Position numbers and translations under genes: made by a program. DNA of 64,000 bases, taken from positions 7,205,001 through 7,269,000 of the forward strand of contig NZ_CP071793.1 of the NCBI RefSeq assembly GCF_017498545.1. Reading direction: 5' to 3'. This DNA comes from Sulfidibacter corallicola (lineage in GTDB: Bacteria; Acidobacteriota; Holophagae; Acanthopleuribacterales; Acanthopleuribacteraceae). The notes under the pieces were generated by a model. That model saw nothing but the letters and a program-made list of their open reading frames with translations, ran no database searches and was not told where the DNA came from. This document shows positions 43,956-53,170 of the stretch, piece after piece; positions within the stretch are counted from its first letter, which is position 1; each line of letters begins with the position of its first letter.

Positions 43956-44667
43956 ATGATCCTCGAACGCACGTAGGCGAGACGAAAAAAACCGTTCACA
44001 GGGAAGGGCATACCGGGGTCTTCACTTGTCCACGAAAAACACGAAAAAACACGAAGACAACGCCAAGAAAAGCTTGGCGCAAACTGACTGGGTTCAAGTC
44101 CCAGTGGAGTAAGGGGTTAACCACCCGCTCCTACCGAGTGTTGCGCACGGGAAGGAGACCGGAAAGAAAGGAGGAAACCAGACAACGAAAGGCTCCCCTT
44201 GGGAAACCAGGCCCACGTAATTGTCAGCGGGGGGTACCGAGGTAAACAGCGGGGAGCAAGTCGAACAACTCGTGCGAAGTGTACACAGGGAACCATTTGG
44301 GCCAGAGGGAGGCCGTACCTCCTGAAGCCAAATCAGCCTCGATAACATTGTGAATCTCGTCGGTGAGCGTGTTTTGTGGCGCGAAACCAACACAAGCAGT
44401 CCGCGTTGGTGAGGGCTGTGAGGGGCGAGCGGGGTCAAAGGGCCTGGCACGAATGGGGAGTTGCGAACCAGGAACTTGGGAGGCCTCACCCCCCCTGGAA
44501 TAGAAACAGGTAAGGCGGCACCAACCATACGGGAGGCCCGCTGATGGGGAATGGGGAGTCGGACGACCTCATAGTACTCGGAGAGCGGGAGAGCCGCTCA
44601 CAGGGGGAAGGGGGTCGCGATCAGATGGAGCTTTCAAGGGACCACACCACTGAGAAGGAGGTCGGCC

Positions 44668-45975
44668 GTGAGTGTGTCAACAGCATTGGAAGGAATAGCG
44701 AACAAGGCGAAGCGGGACGGGTCGCACCGATTTGTGAATCTGTATCGGTTGCTGAACGAAGAATCGCTCCACATGGCTTGGAAGGAACTGAACAAAAGGG
44801 CGGCAGCGGGCATCGACAAGGTGACGGCTGCGGAGTACGGCCGAGATCTGGACAAGAACATCGAGGAGCTGGTGAAGCGGCTGAAAGAGAAACGCTACAG
44901 GGCGACGCCGATTCGAAGGCAGTACATCCCGAAGAGTAACGGGAAGATGCGGCCTTTGGGAATCCCGGTACTTGAGGACCGATTGGTGCAGCGTGCCACG
45001 GTGATGATTCTGGAAGCGATCTACGAGCAGGATTTCCTGGCGGTGAGCCATGGCTACCGGCCAGGAAAGAGTGCGAAAGGTTGTGTGAAAGAACTGCGGG
45101 ACGAACTGCAATTCGGTGGGTACCGGTACGTGGTAGAGGCGGACATCAAGGGATTCTTCGATCATCTGGATCACGATCTGCTGATGAAGATGCTGGCTCA
45201 TCGGATCAACGACAAGAGCCTGCTGCGGCTGATCAAGAAATGGATGATCGTGGGGGTGCTGGAGCCGGAAGGCATGACGATTCACCCCAAAACGGGAACC
45301 CCGCAAGGGGGAATCATCTCACCGATCCTGGCGAACGTCTACCTGCACTACGTGCTGGACTTGTGGGCGATGAAGCCGTTTGGGAATCACTGTCACGAGC
45401 GGGTGAAGTACGTGCGGTATGCGGACGACTTCGTATGCGCATTCGTGTCCAAAATGGATGCGGAACGGTTTTACGAAGAACTGCCGGTGAGACTGGCGAA
45501 GTTCAACCTGTCGTTAGCCGAAGACAAGACGAGGATTCTGAAGAGTGGTTGGTGCTGGGGAAAGATGGCGCAAGCCTTCGACTTCCTGGGATTTACCCTA
45601 AGGTGGGATAAGGACCGTAAGGGCCGTCCCTACTTGCGACGGAAGACCTCGCGAAAGAAGCTGGAGCAGGGAGCCCGAGAGATGAAAGAGTTCATCAAAG
45701 CTCATCGCTCGCTGAAGCTGCCGAAGCTGATCGAGAGAGTGAATACGAAGCTGAGAGGTCACTACGAGTATTTCGGGGTGATCGGGAACAGCCGAGGCAT
45801 TCAGGAATTTGCGAGAATCGTCACGAGACTCTTGTTCAAGTGGCTGAATCGCAGAAGTCAGAAACGGAGCTTCAACTGGGAAACCTTCGAAGGGATGATC
45901 AAACGGCTGGGCCTATTGAGGCCGAGGATCACCGAAGAGAGGGACAATCAGCTCAAGCTACCATTCCTCCGTTGA
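44668..45975 (+). CDS. ltrA: Group II intron reverse transcriptase/maturase
   Basis: 435 residues; ATG 44668 follows GAAGGAGG. Reverse transcriptase blocks: KMRPLGIPVLEDRLVQ, YRPGKSAKGCVKELR, VVEADIKGFFDHLDH, GTPQGGIISPILANVYLH, the active site VRYADDFVCAF and LGFTLRW. The C-terminal group II maturase X domain follows (KLIERVNTKLRGHYEYFGV). It has no HNH endonuclease domain, so it would prime by other means, as in En-minus groups. It helps splicing and retrohoming of the surrounding intron. The reading frame is intact. Confidence 0.95.
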   Translation: MSVSTALEGIANKAKRDGSHRFVNLYRLLNEESLHMAWKELNKRAAAGIDKVTAAEYGRDLDKNIEELVKRLKEKRYRATPIRRQYIPKSNGKMRPLGIPVLEDRLVQRATVMILEAIYEQDFLAVSHGYRPGKSAKGCVKELRDELQFGGYRYVVEADIKGFFDHLDHDLLMKMLAHRINDKSLLRLIKKWMIVGVLEPEGMTIHPKTGTPQGGIISPILANVYLHYVLDLWAMKPFGNHCHERVKYVRYADDFVCAFVSKMDAERFYEELPVRLAKFNLSLAEDKTRILKSGWCWGKMAQAFDFLGFTLRWDKDRKGRPYLRRKTSRKKLEQGAREMKEFIKAHRSLKLPKLIERVNTKLRGHYEYFGVIGNSRGIQEFARIVTRLLFKWLNRRSQKRSFNWETFEGMIKRLGLLRPRITEERDNQLKLPFLR

Positions 45976-46002
45976 GCCGAGTACGGAAGCGAATCTGATC
46001 GA

Positions 46003-46076
46003 AGAGCCCGGTGCGGTAGTTCCGCACGCCGGGATCTGTGCGGGGGCTGTCGGGCAACCGGCAGTCCTACCGCGAC
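46003..46076 (+). ncRNA. Group II intron domains V and VI
   Basis: Domain V is the conserved ~34-base hairpin with an AGAGCCCGG 5' side and CCGGGATCT 3' side and a TAGT loop. Domain VI (GGGGCTGTCGGGCAACCGGC then AGTCCTACCGCGAC) has a candidate bulged A in CCTACCG. Confidence 0.8.
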
Positions 46077-46480
46077 TAGACAGGACCCATGTGTGACACA
46101 CGAGGGATGCTCTGAGAAGAGCCCGAGCTTGACATTCAAAATATCAATCGCTTGTGAAGATCCATTTGTCATTTTGAATCATGTGGGTTTGTGTTCGGTT
46201 CCGGGAAAAGCGCAATAGCCTCGAATGGAATGGCTGTATTCGTATTCGTGTGGATCCGTGTGATTCGTGGACAAGTCATCAACTGCCGCGTGTAACGCGT
46301 CCCCACAAAGGAACCAAACCCGTCGGCCTTTTGGGCAACGGGTCCGTTCTGGGAACTAACAGACTGATAGACAACAGAATGTGTTCCGGAAACCCATCGG
46401 AGACGCAATTACCTCACTAAGCAGGCCATGCTAGAAGTTTCCATTTCGTGTTTTTGTCCACTAAATCCACGAAAAAACAC
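46077..46480 (-). repeat. Dispersed repeat R4, inverted copy split by the intron
   Basis: The plus strand here is the reverse complement of the copies at 39170-39580 and 56575-57003: it includes TTAAGCTCG-type, GCATAAAC-type, GGGTTTGTGTTCGGTTCCGG, CCGTCGGCCTTTTGGGCAAC and GACAACAGAATGTGTTCCGG segments. Its outer end continues upstream of the intron at 44029-44055. Confidence 0.85.
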
Positions 46481-47120
46481 GAAAAACGCTTCCCCGGTAC
46501 TCGCGTTCGCGGGCTGGCAGTTCGGTTGGTGGGAGCTGATGAACAACTCTTGGTTTCCAGGTGTCACATTCTGATAAGTAACAAAAGGAAACCTGTCGAC
46601 CGACATGCTCGGGTGGGTCCATATTCGTGTCAATCGGTGTGATTCGTGGACCTGACTTCCCGCTTCCCGAGAACCACCCTTGATGACCTGGCGATCGGGG
46701 ATGGAAGTTTCCACTTCGTGTTTTTGTCCACTAAATCCACGAAAAAACACGAAAAACGCTTCCCCGGCACTCGCGTTCGCGGCCTGGTAGTTCGGTTGAT
46801 GGGAGCTGATGAACAACTCTTGGTTTACAGGTGTCACATTCTGATAAGTAACAAAAGGAAACCTGTCGACCGACATGCTCGGGTGGGTCCATATTCGTGT
46901 CAATCCGTGTGATTCGTGGACCCTGACTTCCCGGTTCCCGAGAACCACCCTTGATGACCTGGAGATCGAGGCTGGAAGTTTCCATTTCGTGTTTTTGTCC
47001 ACGAAATACACGAAAAGCCTGGCCAGCGAACTCGGGAGTAACCCATCGAAGACGCGATCACCTCACTGGGCAGGCCATGCTGGAAGTTTCCATTTCGTGT
47101 TTTTTCGTGTTTTTAGTGGA
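46437..47120. repeat. 270-bp tandem repeat (R5)
   Basis: Landmark TTTTTGTCCA recurs at 46451, 46721 and 46992 (periods 270 and 271). Two full units and a partial third are present. Units contain GCTTCCCCGG-ACTCGCGTTCGCGG, GGGAGCTGATGAACAACTCT, and CCATATTCGTGTCAATC-GTGTGATTCGTGGAC. No gene is supported. Confidence 0.9.
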
Positions 47121-47143
47121 CAGTTTTGGGCCCCGTTCGCGGA

Positions 47144-49573
47144 TCAATTGAGCTTGATCACGCCTCCGGACACCGTGACGTCGGGACCGCCGGTAATCTT
47201 CACCGAGCCGCCGGCCTTCAAGTTGAGATTGGCCGAGGCCTCGATACTGACTTCGGTCCCCTTGATACTGACTTTGCCCGCGCGGTTCAGGGTGATCTTG
47301 GAGGCCCCGCAACTGATCGAAATCTGCATGCCCGCCTTGATCTTGCGCATCAACCCGGTCTCTTCCGCATACATCAACCCGACGGCCGTGTTCATCGCGC
47401 CGCCGACCTGAATGCCGTAGACGCCGCCGACGGTGGTCGACTTCGCGCCGAGCACCGTCTCCACCGACGCCTTGCCGATCGTTTGCGACCGCGCGCCGCC
47501 GACCTGCTCGACCAGGTTGTCGCCCACCGATTTGCTGTTGTTGCTGCCGATGATGGTCGACTTGTTCGCCCCGACACTTTCGGCCACGTTGGCGCCCACC
47601 ACCGATGTCTCGTTGGCGGCAATCGTGGACATCTGGTTGTTGCCCACCAGGTTCACGGCATTGTTGCCCGTCACGCGGTGGGTGTCTTTGGCGACCCGCG
47701 TAATCTGGTCGTTGCCCACCACCGTCGCCTGGTTGTTGGCCACGGCAATGCTCTGGATGTTGTTGACCACCACCGTCTGGTTGGCGGCCACCGCTTCCAT
47801 GTGGTTGTTGCCGACCGATACCGAGCGGTTGTTGGCGACCGAGGTCGATTGATCGTTGCCGACCCCGTGGGTCTGGTTGCGGTTGATGTTACTGGTCTGG
47901 TCGTTGCCGATGCTGACCTGGCGATTGTTGCCGACCGACATCGTCTGGTTGCAGCCGACGCTGATGGACTGGCAGTGCCCCACCGAGGTGCTCTGGTCGT
48001 GGCCGATGTTGCGGGTCTGGTCGTTGACGACCAGGATGTTCATGTCCTTTTCCGAACGCACGTCGAACAGTTCCTTGCCATCCGTGTCGTCGAACATGAT
48101 GTGGTGATCCTTGATCGTCTTGATGATGTTCTGGTACTTCTCGGCCGGTCCCAGTGGCGCCGGGTTCATGTCGTTGTAGGCCCTGCCCACCACGATCGGG
48201 TGATCGGGATTGCCCTGGAGGAACTCGACCAGGACCTCTTGACCCACGCGCGGAATGAACTGGATGCCGAAATCGCGACCCGCGTAGTTGTTGCTGACCC
48301 GCACCCACATGGACGAGTGATCGCTCCACGGCCCTTCGCGATCCCAGTGGAACTGCAATTTACAGCGACCCATTTGGTCCAGGTACACCTCGGCGCCTCC
48401 GGGCCCGGTGACCTTGGCGGTCTGGAGACCGTAGACCTTGGGCACCGGCGTCTGCGGTACTTGGCGGTAGGGAATGTCCGTGCTGACGGCTTTCCACTTG
48501 CAGTGGAAATGGCCCTGCTCGGCCTGGATGTGGATGTCCGAGAGCAGCCAGCTCTTGTTGACCTCGGGCAGGTAGTGGCCCTTCAGTTTGAAGCGATAGC
48601 CGCAGCCGAAGGAGCGACAGTTCGATTCACCGGCCAAATCCACCATTTGCGAGGCCAGCCCCTGGCTGAGGACCGCGGCCATTTGCGCGCCGCGGCCGCC
48701 ATCTTCGTAGAGCGAGTTGTGGCAGTAGAGTTCCGTACCGCCAGGCGCGCCGGCTCCCTGGACGGAGGAACCCGCCATCAGTTGGGTGCCGGACGTGGTG
48801 TAATTGTAATCGTGGCAGGCGACCGCACCGGTGCCCAGGTTGAGGCCGTACTGCACCGCGAACAGCGCTTCCCGATCTTTTTCCTTGAGCTGGCGTTCCT
48901 CGTCGTAGACCGCCACTTCGTCGGGCTTGCAGGCCGGATGGGCCCCGATGTGGTCGGCGAACACGATTTGGCGCTCGAAGTGATCGTAAAAGTAATAGGC
49001 GCCCTCGGCTTCCAACAGACGGTGAATGAAGTTCAAATCGGATTCGTTGTACTGCAGGGTGTACTCGCGCTCGGCGAACGAACCCCTGGTTTTCCAGGTA
49101 TGGCTCACGCCCATGCCGCCCATGACCTCGGACACGATGTCCATGACCGACTTCTTCTGGAAGACCTTCGAGCGGTGTGCCTTGCTCAGGAGGAAGATTC
49201 TCGGTCGAATCACCACCTGGTAGTAATATTCGCGATCGTGACCTTGCGTTTCCGGAATCAACAGAAACGCCGTGCGCAAATGTCGAAACTGGGCCACGAT
49301 GCCGTTGAGGGGGCGATCCTGGGTCTGCCTGGGCCCGGCTTTCAGGACGATTCCCGCATCTCTGTTGATGAATTTGGCCGGATCGAGCCCATTCGGAGAC
49401 TTGAACGTGACTACCAACGTCGAGGGTTCCATGAACCGCTCGTCGAGTTCGAATTTGACGACCTGGATGTCGGCTCCCGGCCCACTCCAGAAAATGTCGT
49501 CCGCGTTGTGCCGGTGATGGGGGGCGGCGGGTCCGGGTTGCGAAATACCCTCAAGATGACGCTCTTCCAACAA
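47144..49573 (-). CDS. vgrG: Type VI secretion system tip protein VgrG
   Basis: 809 residues. No ATG is available; TTG 49573 lies 6 bases after GAGAGG and starts LLEERHLEGISQ. The N-terminal gp27-like part has the VgrG features FELDERFMEPSTLVVTFKS, YTLQYNESDLNFIHRLLEAEGAYYFYDH and, in the gp5 OB-fold, GRCKLQFHWDREGPWSDHSSMWVRVS with GFGIQFIPRVGQEVLVEFLQGNPDHPIVVGRAYN-type residues. Residues ~511-724 are a needle of repeated N-x-x-Q/S-VGNN steps, longer than usual and rich in Asn. A C-terminal beta cap follows (SIKGTEVSIEASANLNLKAG). VgrG forms the spike that carries effectors; the PAAR and adaptor genes are encoded divergently. Confidence 0.95.
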   Translation of the reverse strand: MLEERHLEGISQPGPAAPHHRHNADDIFWSGPGADIQVVKFELDERFMEPSTLVVTFKSPNGLDPAKFINRDAGIVLKAGPRQTQDRPLNGIVAQFRHLRTAFLLIPETQGHDREYYYQVVIRPRIFLLSKAHRSKVFQKKSVMDIVSEVMGGMGVSHTWKTRGSFAEREYTLQYNESDLNFIHRLLEAEGAYYFYDHFERQIVFADHIGAHPACKPDEVAVYDEERQLKEKDREALFAVQYGLNLGTGAVACHDYNYTTSGTQLMAGSSVQGAGAPGGTELYCHNSLYEDGGRGAQMAAVLSQGLASQMVDLAGESNCRSFGCGYRFKLKGHYLPEVNKSWLLSDIHIQAEQGHFHCKWKAVSTDIPYRQVPQTPVPKVYGLQTAKVTGPGGAEVYLDQMGRCKLQFHWDREGPWSDHSSMWVRVSNNYAGRDFGIQFIPRVGQEVLVEFLQGNPDHPIVVGRAYNDMNPAPLGPAEKYQNIIKTIKDHHIMFDDTDGKELFDVRSEKDMNILVVNDQTRNIGHDQSTSVGHCQSISVGCNQTMSVGNNRQVSIGNDQTSNINRNQTHGVGNDQSTSVANNRSVSVGNNHMEAVAANQTVVVNNIQSIAVANNQATVVGNDQITRVAKDTHRVTGNNAVNLVGNNQMSTIAANETSVVGANVAESVGANKSTIIGSNNSKSVGDNLVEQVGGARSQTIGKASVETVLGAKSTTVGGVYGIQVGGAMNTAVGLMYAEETGLMRKIKAGMQISISCGASKITLNRAGKVSIKGTEVSIEASANLNLKAGGSVKITGGPDVTVSGGVIKLN

Positions 49574-49930
49574 GTTACACCTCTCTCCAACAGATCGACT
49601 TATTGACGGGAACAAGGCGGCCGGGAACGACGGTGTGCCTTTGAACGATATGAATAACCCGTGCAAAACGATTGTTGGTTACGTGATAAAAATGCTACGC
49701 TCGGGACTATTGTAGGTTGAAGAAATGGATCCTGGCAAGAAATGTACGTGCGACGTACCCTTCCAGTTCGCTACAAGTCGATATTTCCATCTCGATGCTC
49801 ATTTTTTCGAGAATTGAGGAATACATTTTGACTTTGATCCGTAAACTTCATGTTACCCAACTGTTATTCCAAAATTATAAGTAATGTGAAATCTGCTTGT
49901 TTTCGCCTGCTATGCCCTGGAGAGTCACGA
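49574..49930. other. Divergent control region between vgrG and the effector operon
   Basis: 357 bases, A+T-rich compared with the genes. It must hold both promoters. ATTTTGACTTTGATCC with TTGACT near 49828 could be a -35 for the plus-strand genes. No repeats of the CACGAA family are seen. Confidence 0.45.
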
Positions 49931-50761
49931 ATGGTCCTCGAGAAGCGAGAATTTTTCGGAACCCAGCAATATTTCCAGAATGAAACGGACAAACGCCGCG
50001 CCGATTTGCGCCGCCACGAACGTGAACTGGCCGAAGTCGACAAGGACGACCACGCCGTCCGCGTGCGTCAACTCAGGAAATCGGTGATCCACGGGCTGCA
50101 GCTCACCGTCTGCAGCTATTCCGCCGGTGAATGCCTGGCCGATGTCGATGCCGAATACCTGAAGATACTCGATGCCGCCGAATCGCTCATCGCGACGCCC
50201 ACCTACTATCCGTTCGACCTATCCGAGCGCGAGTACTACTTCTACGTGATCGCCCTGATCGCCCTCGGCCGCCTTTTGGATGCACCCACGGCGCGCATCG
50301 CCTCGCTCCAGGACCTGGGGCGTTCCAACCAGGACGACTTCTTGATGAGTTACCTGGTCGACGACGCGCAACCGTTGGAAAACCTGCCCCAGGCCCTGCT
50401 CCACGAGGAGCCGTTCGGCGCATTGCGTCGCCTGATTCTGGTCTCCGATTTCAACGAGAGAATGGACGCGGTGTTCGCGTACCTGGAAGGGTTTCGCGCG
50501 TTCATGGACGAAATGCCCTGGGCGGAAAGCCACCTGGCTCTGGATGGCCGCTTTTTCGGCTACTGGGCCTTTGAATTGGGCGCGCTGGCCAAATTGCTGC
50601 CGGTACCGGATGCCTTCTTCGAGCACCAAATGTACTATCCGCGCGATCTGGTCCCCAGCGTGCCGATCTTCGAACCGCCCGAACCACTCGAAGCGACCTA
50701 CGGTCAAGATTTCGAGATCACCCTCCCGGAAGGATTTCCGGGAACCACCCCACCGGCCTGA
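49931..50761 (+). CDS. PoNi-like immunity protein (DUF1910/DUF1911)
   Basis: 276 residues from ATG 49931 behind GGAGAG; the open frame goes 27 codons higher without a start signal. The N-terminal helices (RREFFGT-like EKREFFGTQQYFQNETDKRR, LRKSVIHGLQLTVCSYSAGE) and the C-terminal part (EYYFYVIALIALGRLLDA; FGYWAFELGALAKLLPVPD) match DUF1910/DUF1911 proteins, known as immunity proteins for PoNe DNase effectors of type VI systems. Cytoplasmic. No PoNe toxin gene is adjacent, so it may be an orphan that protects against kin, or act on the nuclease encoded 2.4 kb downstream. Confidence 0.8.
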   Translation: MVLEKREFFGTQQYFQNETDKRRADLRRHERELAEVDKDDHAVRVRQLRKSVIHGLQLTVCSYSAGECLADVDAEYLKILDAAESLIATPTYYPFDLSEREYYFYVIALIALGRLLDAPTARIASLQDLGRSNQDDFLMSYLVDDAQPLENLPQALLHEEPFGALRRLILVSDFNERMDAVFAYLEGFRAFMDEMPWAESHLALDGRFFGYWAFELGALAKLLPVPDAFFEHQMYYPRDLVPSVPIFEPPEPLEATYGQDFEITLPEGFPGTTPPA

Positions 50762-50977
50762 GCCGGGTTTGGACCGAGGCCCGGCATCGTGTCGGCGCCC
50801 TGGTTCATGCTAGAGTGAACAGGAGCACGTGCCAACCGACAACTCAACTTTCGCGATTCACCTATGCCGAACCGTGAAATGAAGCGACGCCCGCGACCAA
50901 TCGGCCGGTTCGATGACGAGCCGGACATCAGGTGGCCGAATATGGCCCGGCCCGGGCGGGAAAAGGAATGATATACG

Positions 50978-51373
50978 ATGGGAGCACCAGCAGCACGCAA
51001 AACAGATTCGACGGTTTGCCCGATACCCCAACACGTGAAGGGCGCCCTTTCGGGGGGCTCGGCCGACGTCATCATCGGCGGCCAGGCGGCGGCGCGCGTG
51101 GGTGACCAGGCCGGCTGTCCCGGCGCGGCCGCCGGGGCCGGCGCCATGGGCGCGGCCAAGGCCGGCGGCAGTCCCTTCGCGGCCGCCGATTGCGACAGCG
51201 CCAAGGACCGCAAGGGCGGCGGCGGTGGCGGTGGAGGCGGCGGCGCCGATGTGGTCATGATGGGCAGCGGTTCGGTGCTGATCAACGGCATGCCGGCCGC
51301 GCGCCTGGGCGATCAGATGGCCCACGGTGGCAAGATCGTCACGGGATTTCCAGGCGTGATGATCGGAGGCTGA
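50978..51373 (+). CDS. PAAR-domain type VI spike tip protein
   Basis: 131 residues from ATG 50978 (AAAAGGA upstream, rather long spacing). It has the PAAR pattern MGAPAARKTDSTVCPIPQH, VIIGGQAAARVGDQAGCPG and VLINGMPAARLGDQMAHGG with a final GFPGVMIGG. A Gly-rich loop of ten consecutive glycines (about residues 79-88) sits in the middle. It sharpens the VgrG tip and links effectors. It is 2 bases ahead of the DUF4123 adaptor gene. Confidence 0.92.
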   Translation: MGAPAARKTDSTVCPIPQHVKGALSGGSADVIIGGQAAARVGDQAGCPGAAAGAGAMGAAKAGGSPFAAADCDSAKDRKGGGGGGGGGGADVVMMGSGSVLINGMPAARLGDQMAHGGKIVTGFPGVMIGG

Positions 51374-51375
51374 GC

Positions 51376-52320
51376 ATGCTTTTCGAAAATCCGCTGCTCG
51401 AGAACCCGCTCGTCGAACTCGCCGCCGTAACCGACCTGGCCGAGGCCGGTCGTCTGTACGCCGTCCTGGACTGCTGCCAGGCGCCTCATGTCTACCAGTA
51501 CATCCAACAGCGACGCGGCGAGAAACGGTGCCTGTTGGGCAACAAGAACGAAGTCGGCCTCTGGGCCCATTCCCCGTGGCTGGTCCCCGCCGACACCGAC
51601 CTGGTGACCTGGGTCCGATCGAACCTGTGGCAGGAACCCTGGGGGATCTTCCTCGCTTCCGAACAACCGTTCGCCGTGGTCTTCAAGCAGCTTTTTTCCT
51701 CCGGGGTGGTGCGCTCCACGGAGGGTCGCAAAATGTACTTCCGCTACTGGGATCCGCGCGTGTTGCCGGCCTTCCTGCACGCGGCCGACATCCACGAGTT
51801 GAAATGGTTTTTGGCCGATCACATCGGCGTCGCCGTCGGCTACGCGAAGTGGGATCTGCGCCTCTATCAGCCGGTGGACCTGGTGCGCAACGCCAAGGGC
51901 ACCGCCAAGCGCCTGTTCGGTTCCTTCACCATCCGGCAGCGGCACCACGACGCCTTTCACATGGCCGACGACGCCCTGTTCCTGGAAACGGTGATCCTGC
52001 ACGTGCGCGAGAGTCACGAGGAAACCTCGCTGCTGTCGTCCGAAACCTTGGCCGACATGGTCGAGGAGGGCATCGAAAAAGCGCGTGAGGAGGGCTTCAC
52101 GACCGTCGCCGACATCCTGACCTTCGTCGATTTTCAATTCGCCTTCGCCCCGAACTTCCACGAGCATCCGCGTGTTCGGCGCATTCTCGACGACCCTTCG
52201 ATTCACCAAGAACACAAGCTCGACGAGGTATTGGATCTTCCTCGCGGCGTGTTCGCCGAAATCGACGAACGATACGACAACGACGCGTGGTTTCCCGACG
52301 CGGCACTGGTAAGGGAGTAG
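51376..52320 (+). CDS. DUF4123 type VI effector adaptor/chaperone
   Basis: 314 residues; ATG 51376 follows CGGAGG at the end of the PAAR gene. The N-terminal ~140 residues match DUF4123 (LYAVLDCCQAP; LWAHSPWLVPAD; WGIFLASEQPFAVVFKQLFSSGVV; YFRYWDPRVLPAFL). These proteins load cargo effectors on VgrG/PAAR. The C-terminal ~160 residues form a helical extension (HHDAFHMADDALFLETV) that may bind the effector encoded next. The gene order PAAR-DUF4123-toxin-immunity is the usual one. Confidence 0.9.
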   Translation: MLFENPLLENPLVELAAVTDLAEAGRLYAVLDCCQAPHVYQYIQQRRGEKRCLLGNKNEVGLWAHSPWLVPADTDLVTWVRSNLWQEPWGIFLASEQPFAVVFKQLFSSGVVRSTEGRKMYFRYWDPRVLPAFLHAADIHELKWFLADHIGVAVGYAKWDLRLYQPVDLVRNAKGTAKRLFGSFTIRQRHHDAFHMADDALFLETVILHVRESHEETSLLSSETLADMVEEGIEKAREEGFTTVADILTFVDFQFAFAPNFHEHPRVRRILDDPSIHQEHKLDEVLDLPRGVFAEIDERYDNDAWFPDAALVRE

Positions 52321-52324
52321 GCCC

Positions 52325-53152
52325 ATGGGATTCGATATCGCAACCGGACAAGTGGACGACATCATCGATTCTCCGGCGTTGTCCAATGCCCGGAATTACA
52401 TGCGACAACTGGACCAGGAAATCAAGGATCTGCTGATCGATGCCGGCCTCGATATCGCCGGTATCGCCGATCCGACCCCGATCTCCGATGCGATCTCGGC
52501 GTTCCGTTCCGCCATGCGCGGCGACTGGATCGGCGCTGGACTCTCGGCGATCTCGATGATTCCCTATGCCGGCGACGCCATCGGCAAGACCGCCAAGGGC
52601 GCCCGGCTGATGAAGCAGATCAACAAGCTCAAGAAACGGCTGGAGACCGCGCAAAGCCACTACAAGCAGGTCTATGAACGCACGCGCAAGGCCTTGGAGA
52701 AACGCATCGCCAAGGCCAAACGCCAGCGCAAAAAGGCCAAGAAGAAAGGCAACGACAACTGCACGGATTGTGATGGCAAGCCATCGAACCGTTTGCCGAA
52801 AACGAAGGGGAAGTGGGTCGAGGGCACGCCCGGCAACGGCAAGTGGATGCCCGACAAGAACACGCCCGAAGGCAAGAAGATTCTGGCGGTGACGGGCGGT
52901 GAACCGATTCCCTACAAGGACGGGTATCCCGATTTCTCCAAGTGGTCCAAGGAATCGGTGCCCATCGAGATGACCGGCGACAACACGCTGGATTTCGCCC
53001 AAGCCAACATGGCGGCCGACTTTCCGGATACGACCGGCCACACCTGGCACCACCACCAGGACGGCACCACCATGCAGTTGATCCCTTCCGACCTCCACAA
53101 CAACATGCCCCATTCGGGCGGTGCGTCGGCCGTGAACGTGGCCGACTCATGA
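52325..53152 (+). CDS. Type VI cargo effector: WHH-type HNH/Endo VII nuclease toxin
   Basis: 275 residues; ATG 52325 follows GGAGTAGG. The N-terminal part contains the pre-toxin signature IPYAGDAIGKTAKGARL after a GDWIGAGLSAISM helix. A basic coiled coil (KKRLETAQSHYKQVYERTRK; KAKRQRKKAKKK) follows. The C-terminal end has the nuclease motif HTWHHHQDGTTMQLIPSDLH with W241-H242-H243-H244 and HNNMPHSGGAS, typical of the WHH branch of the HNH/Endo VII fold. It should cleave DNA in target cells. The downstream SUKH gene is the expected immunity partner. Confidence 0.9.
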   Translation: MGFDIATGQVDDIIDSPALSNARNYMRQLDQEIKDLLIDAGLDIAGIADPTPISDAISAFRSAMRGDWIGAGLSAISMIPYAGDAIGKTAKGARLMKQINKLKKRLETAQSHYKQVYERTRKALEKRIAKAKRQRKKAKKKGNDNCTDCDGKPSNRLPKTKGKWVEGTPGNGKWMPDKNTPEGKKILAVTGGEPIPYKDGYPDFSKWSKESVPIEMTGDNTLDFAQANMAADFPDTTGHTWHHHQDGTTMQLIPSDLHNNMPHSGGASAVNVADS

Positions 53153-53170
53153 GCCGAGGAGATTCCATCG

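Larger units (their letters stand above)
44056..46076 (+). mobile_element. Group II intron
   Basis: A ~2.0-kb retroelement with a structured 5' part, an intron-encoded reverse transcriptase and a typical domain V (46003-46036: GAGCCCGGTGCGG, TAGT, CCGCACGCCGGG) and domain VI ending ACCGCGAC. The ends were set by comparing the flanks with repeat R4: ACACGAA before and TAGACAGGACCC after join to the uninterrupted R4 sequence, seen in reverse at 39541-39570. The first bases (GACAAC) do not match the GUGYG consensus, so the 5' end is less sure than the 3' end. Confidence 0.75.

Noticed and set aside
44085-44105. tRNA-like T arm (CTGGGTTCAAGTCCCAG)
   Set aside because: No acceptor, D or anticodon arm fits around it; it lies in the 5' structured part of the group II intron.
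46409-47011. Minus-strand open frames through the 270-bp repeats
   Set aside because: The product repeats with the DNA period, has no start signal and changes phase between units.
46437-47120. CRISPR array
   Set aside because: Repeats are about 270 bases long with no unique spacers, and no cas genes are present.
47126-49606. An 826-codon plus-strand open frame opposite vgrG
   Set aside because: It is the shadow of vgrG. Its His/Asp/Val-rich sequence only mirrors the Asn/Gly repeat codons and it has no start signal.
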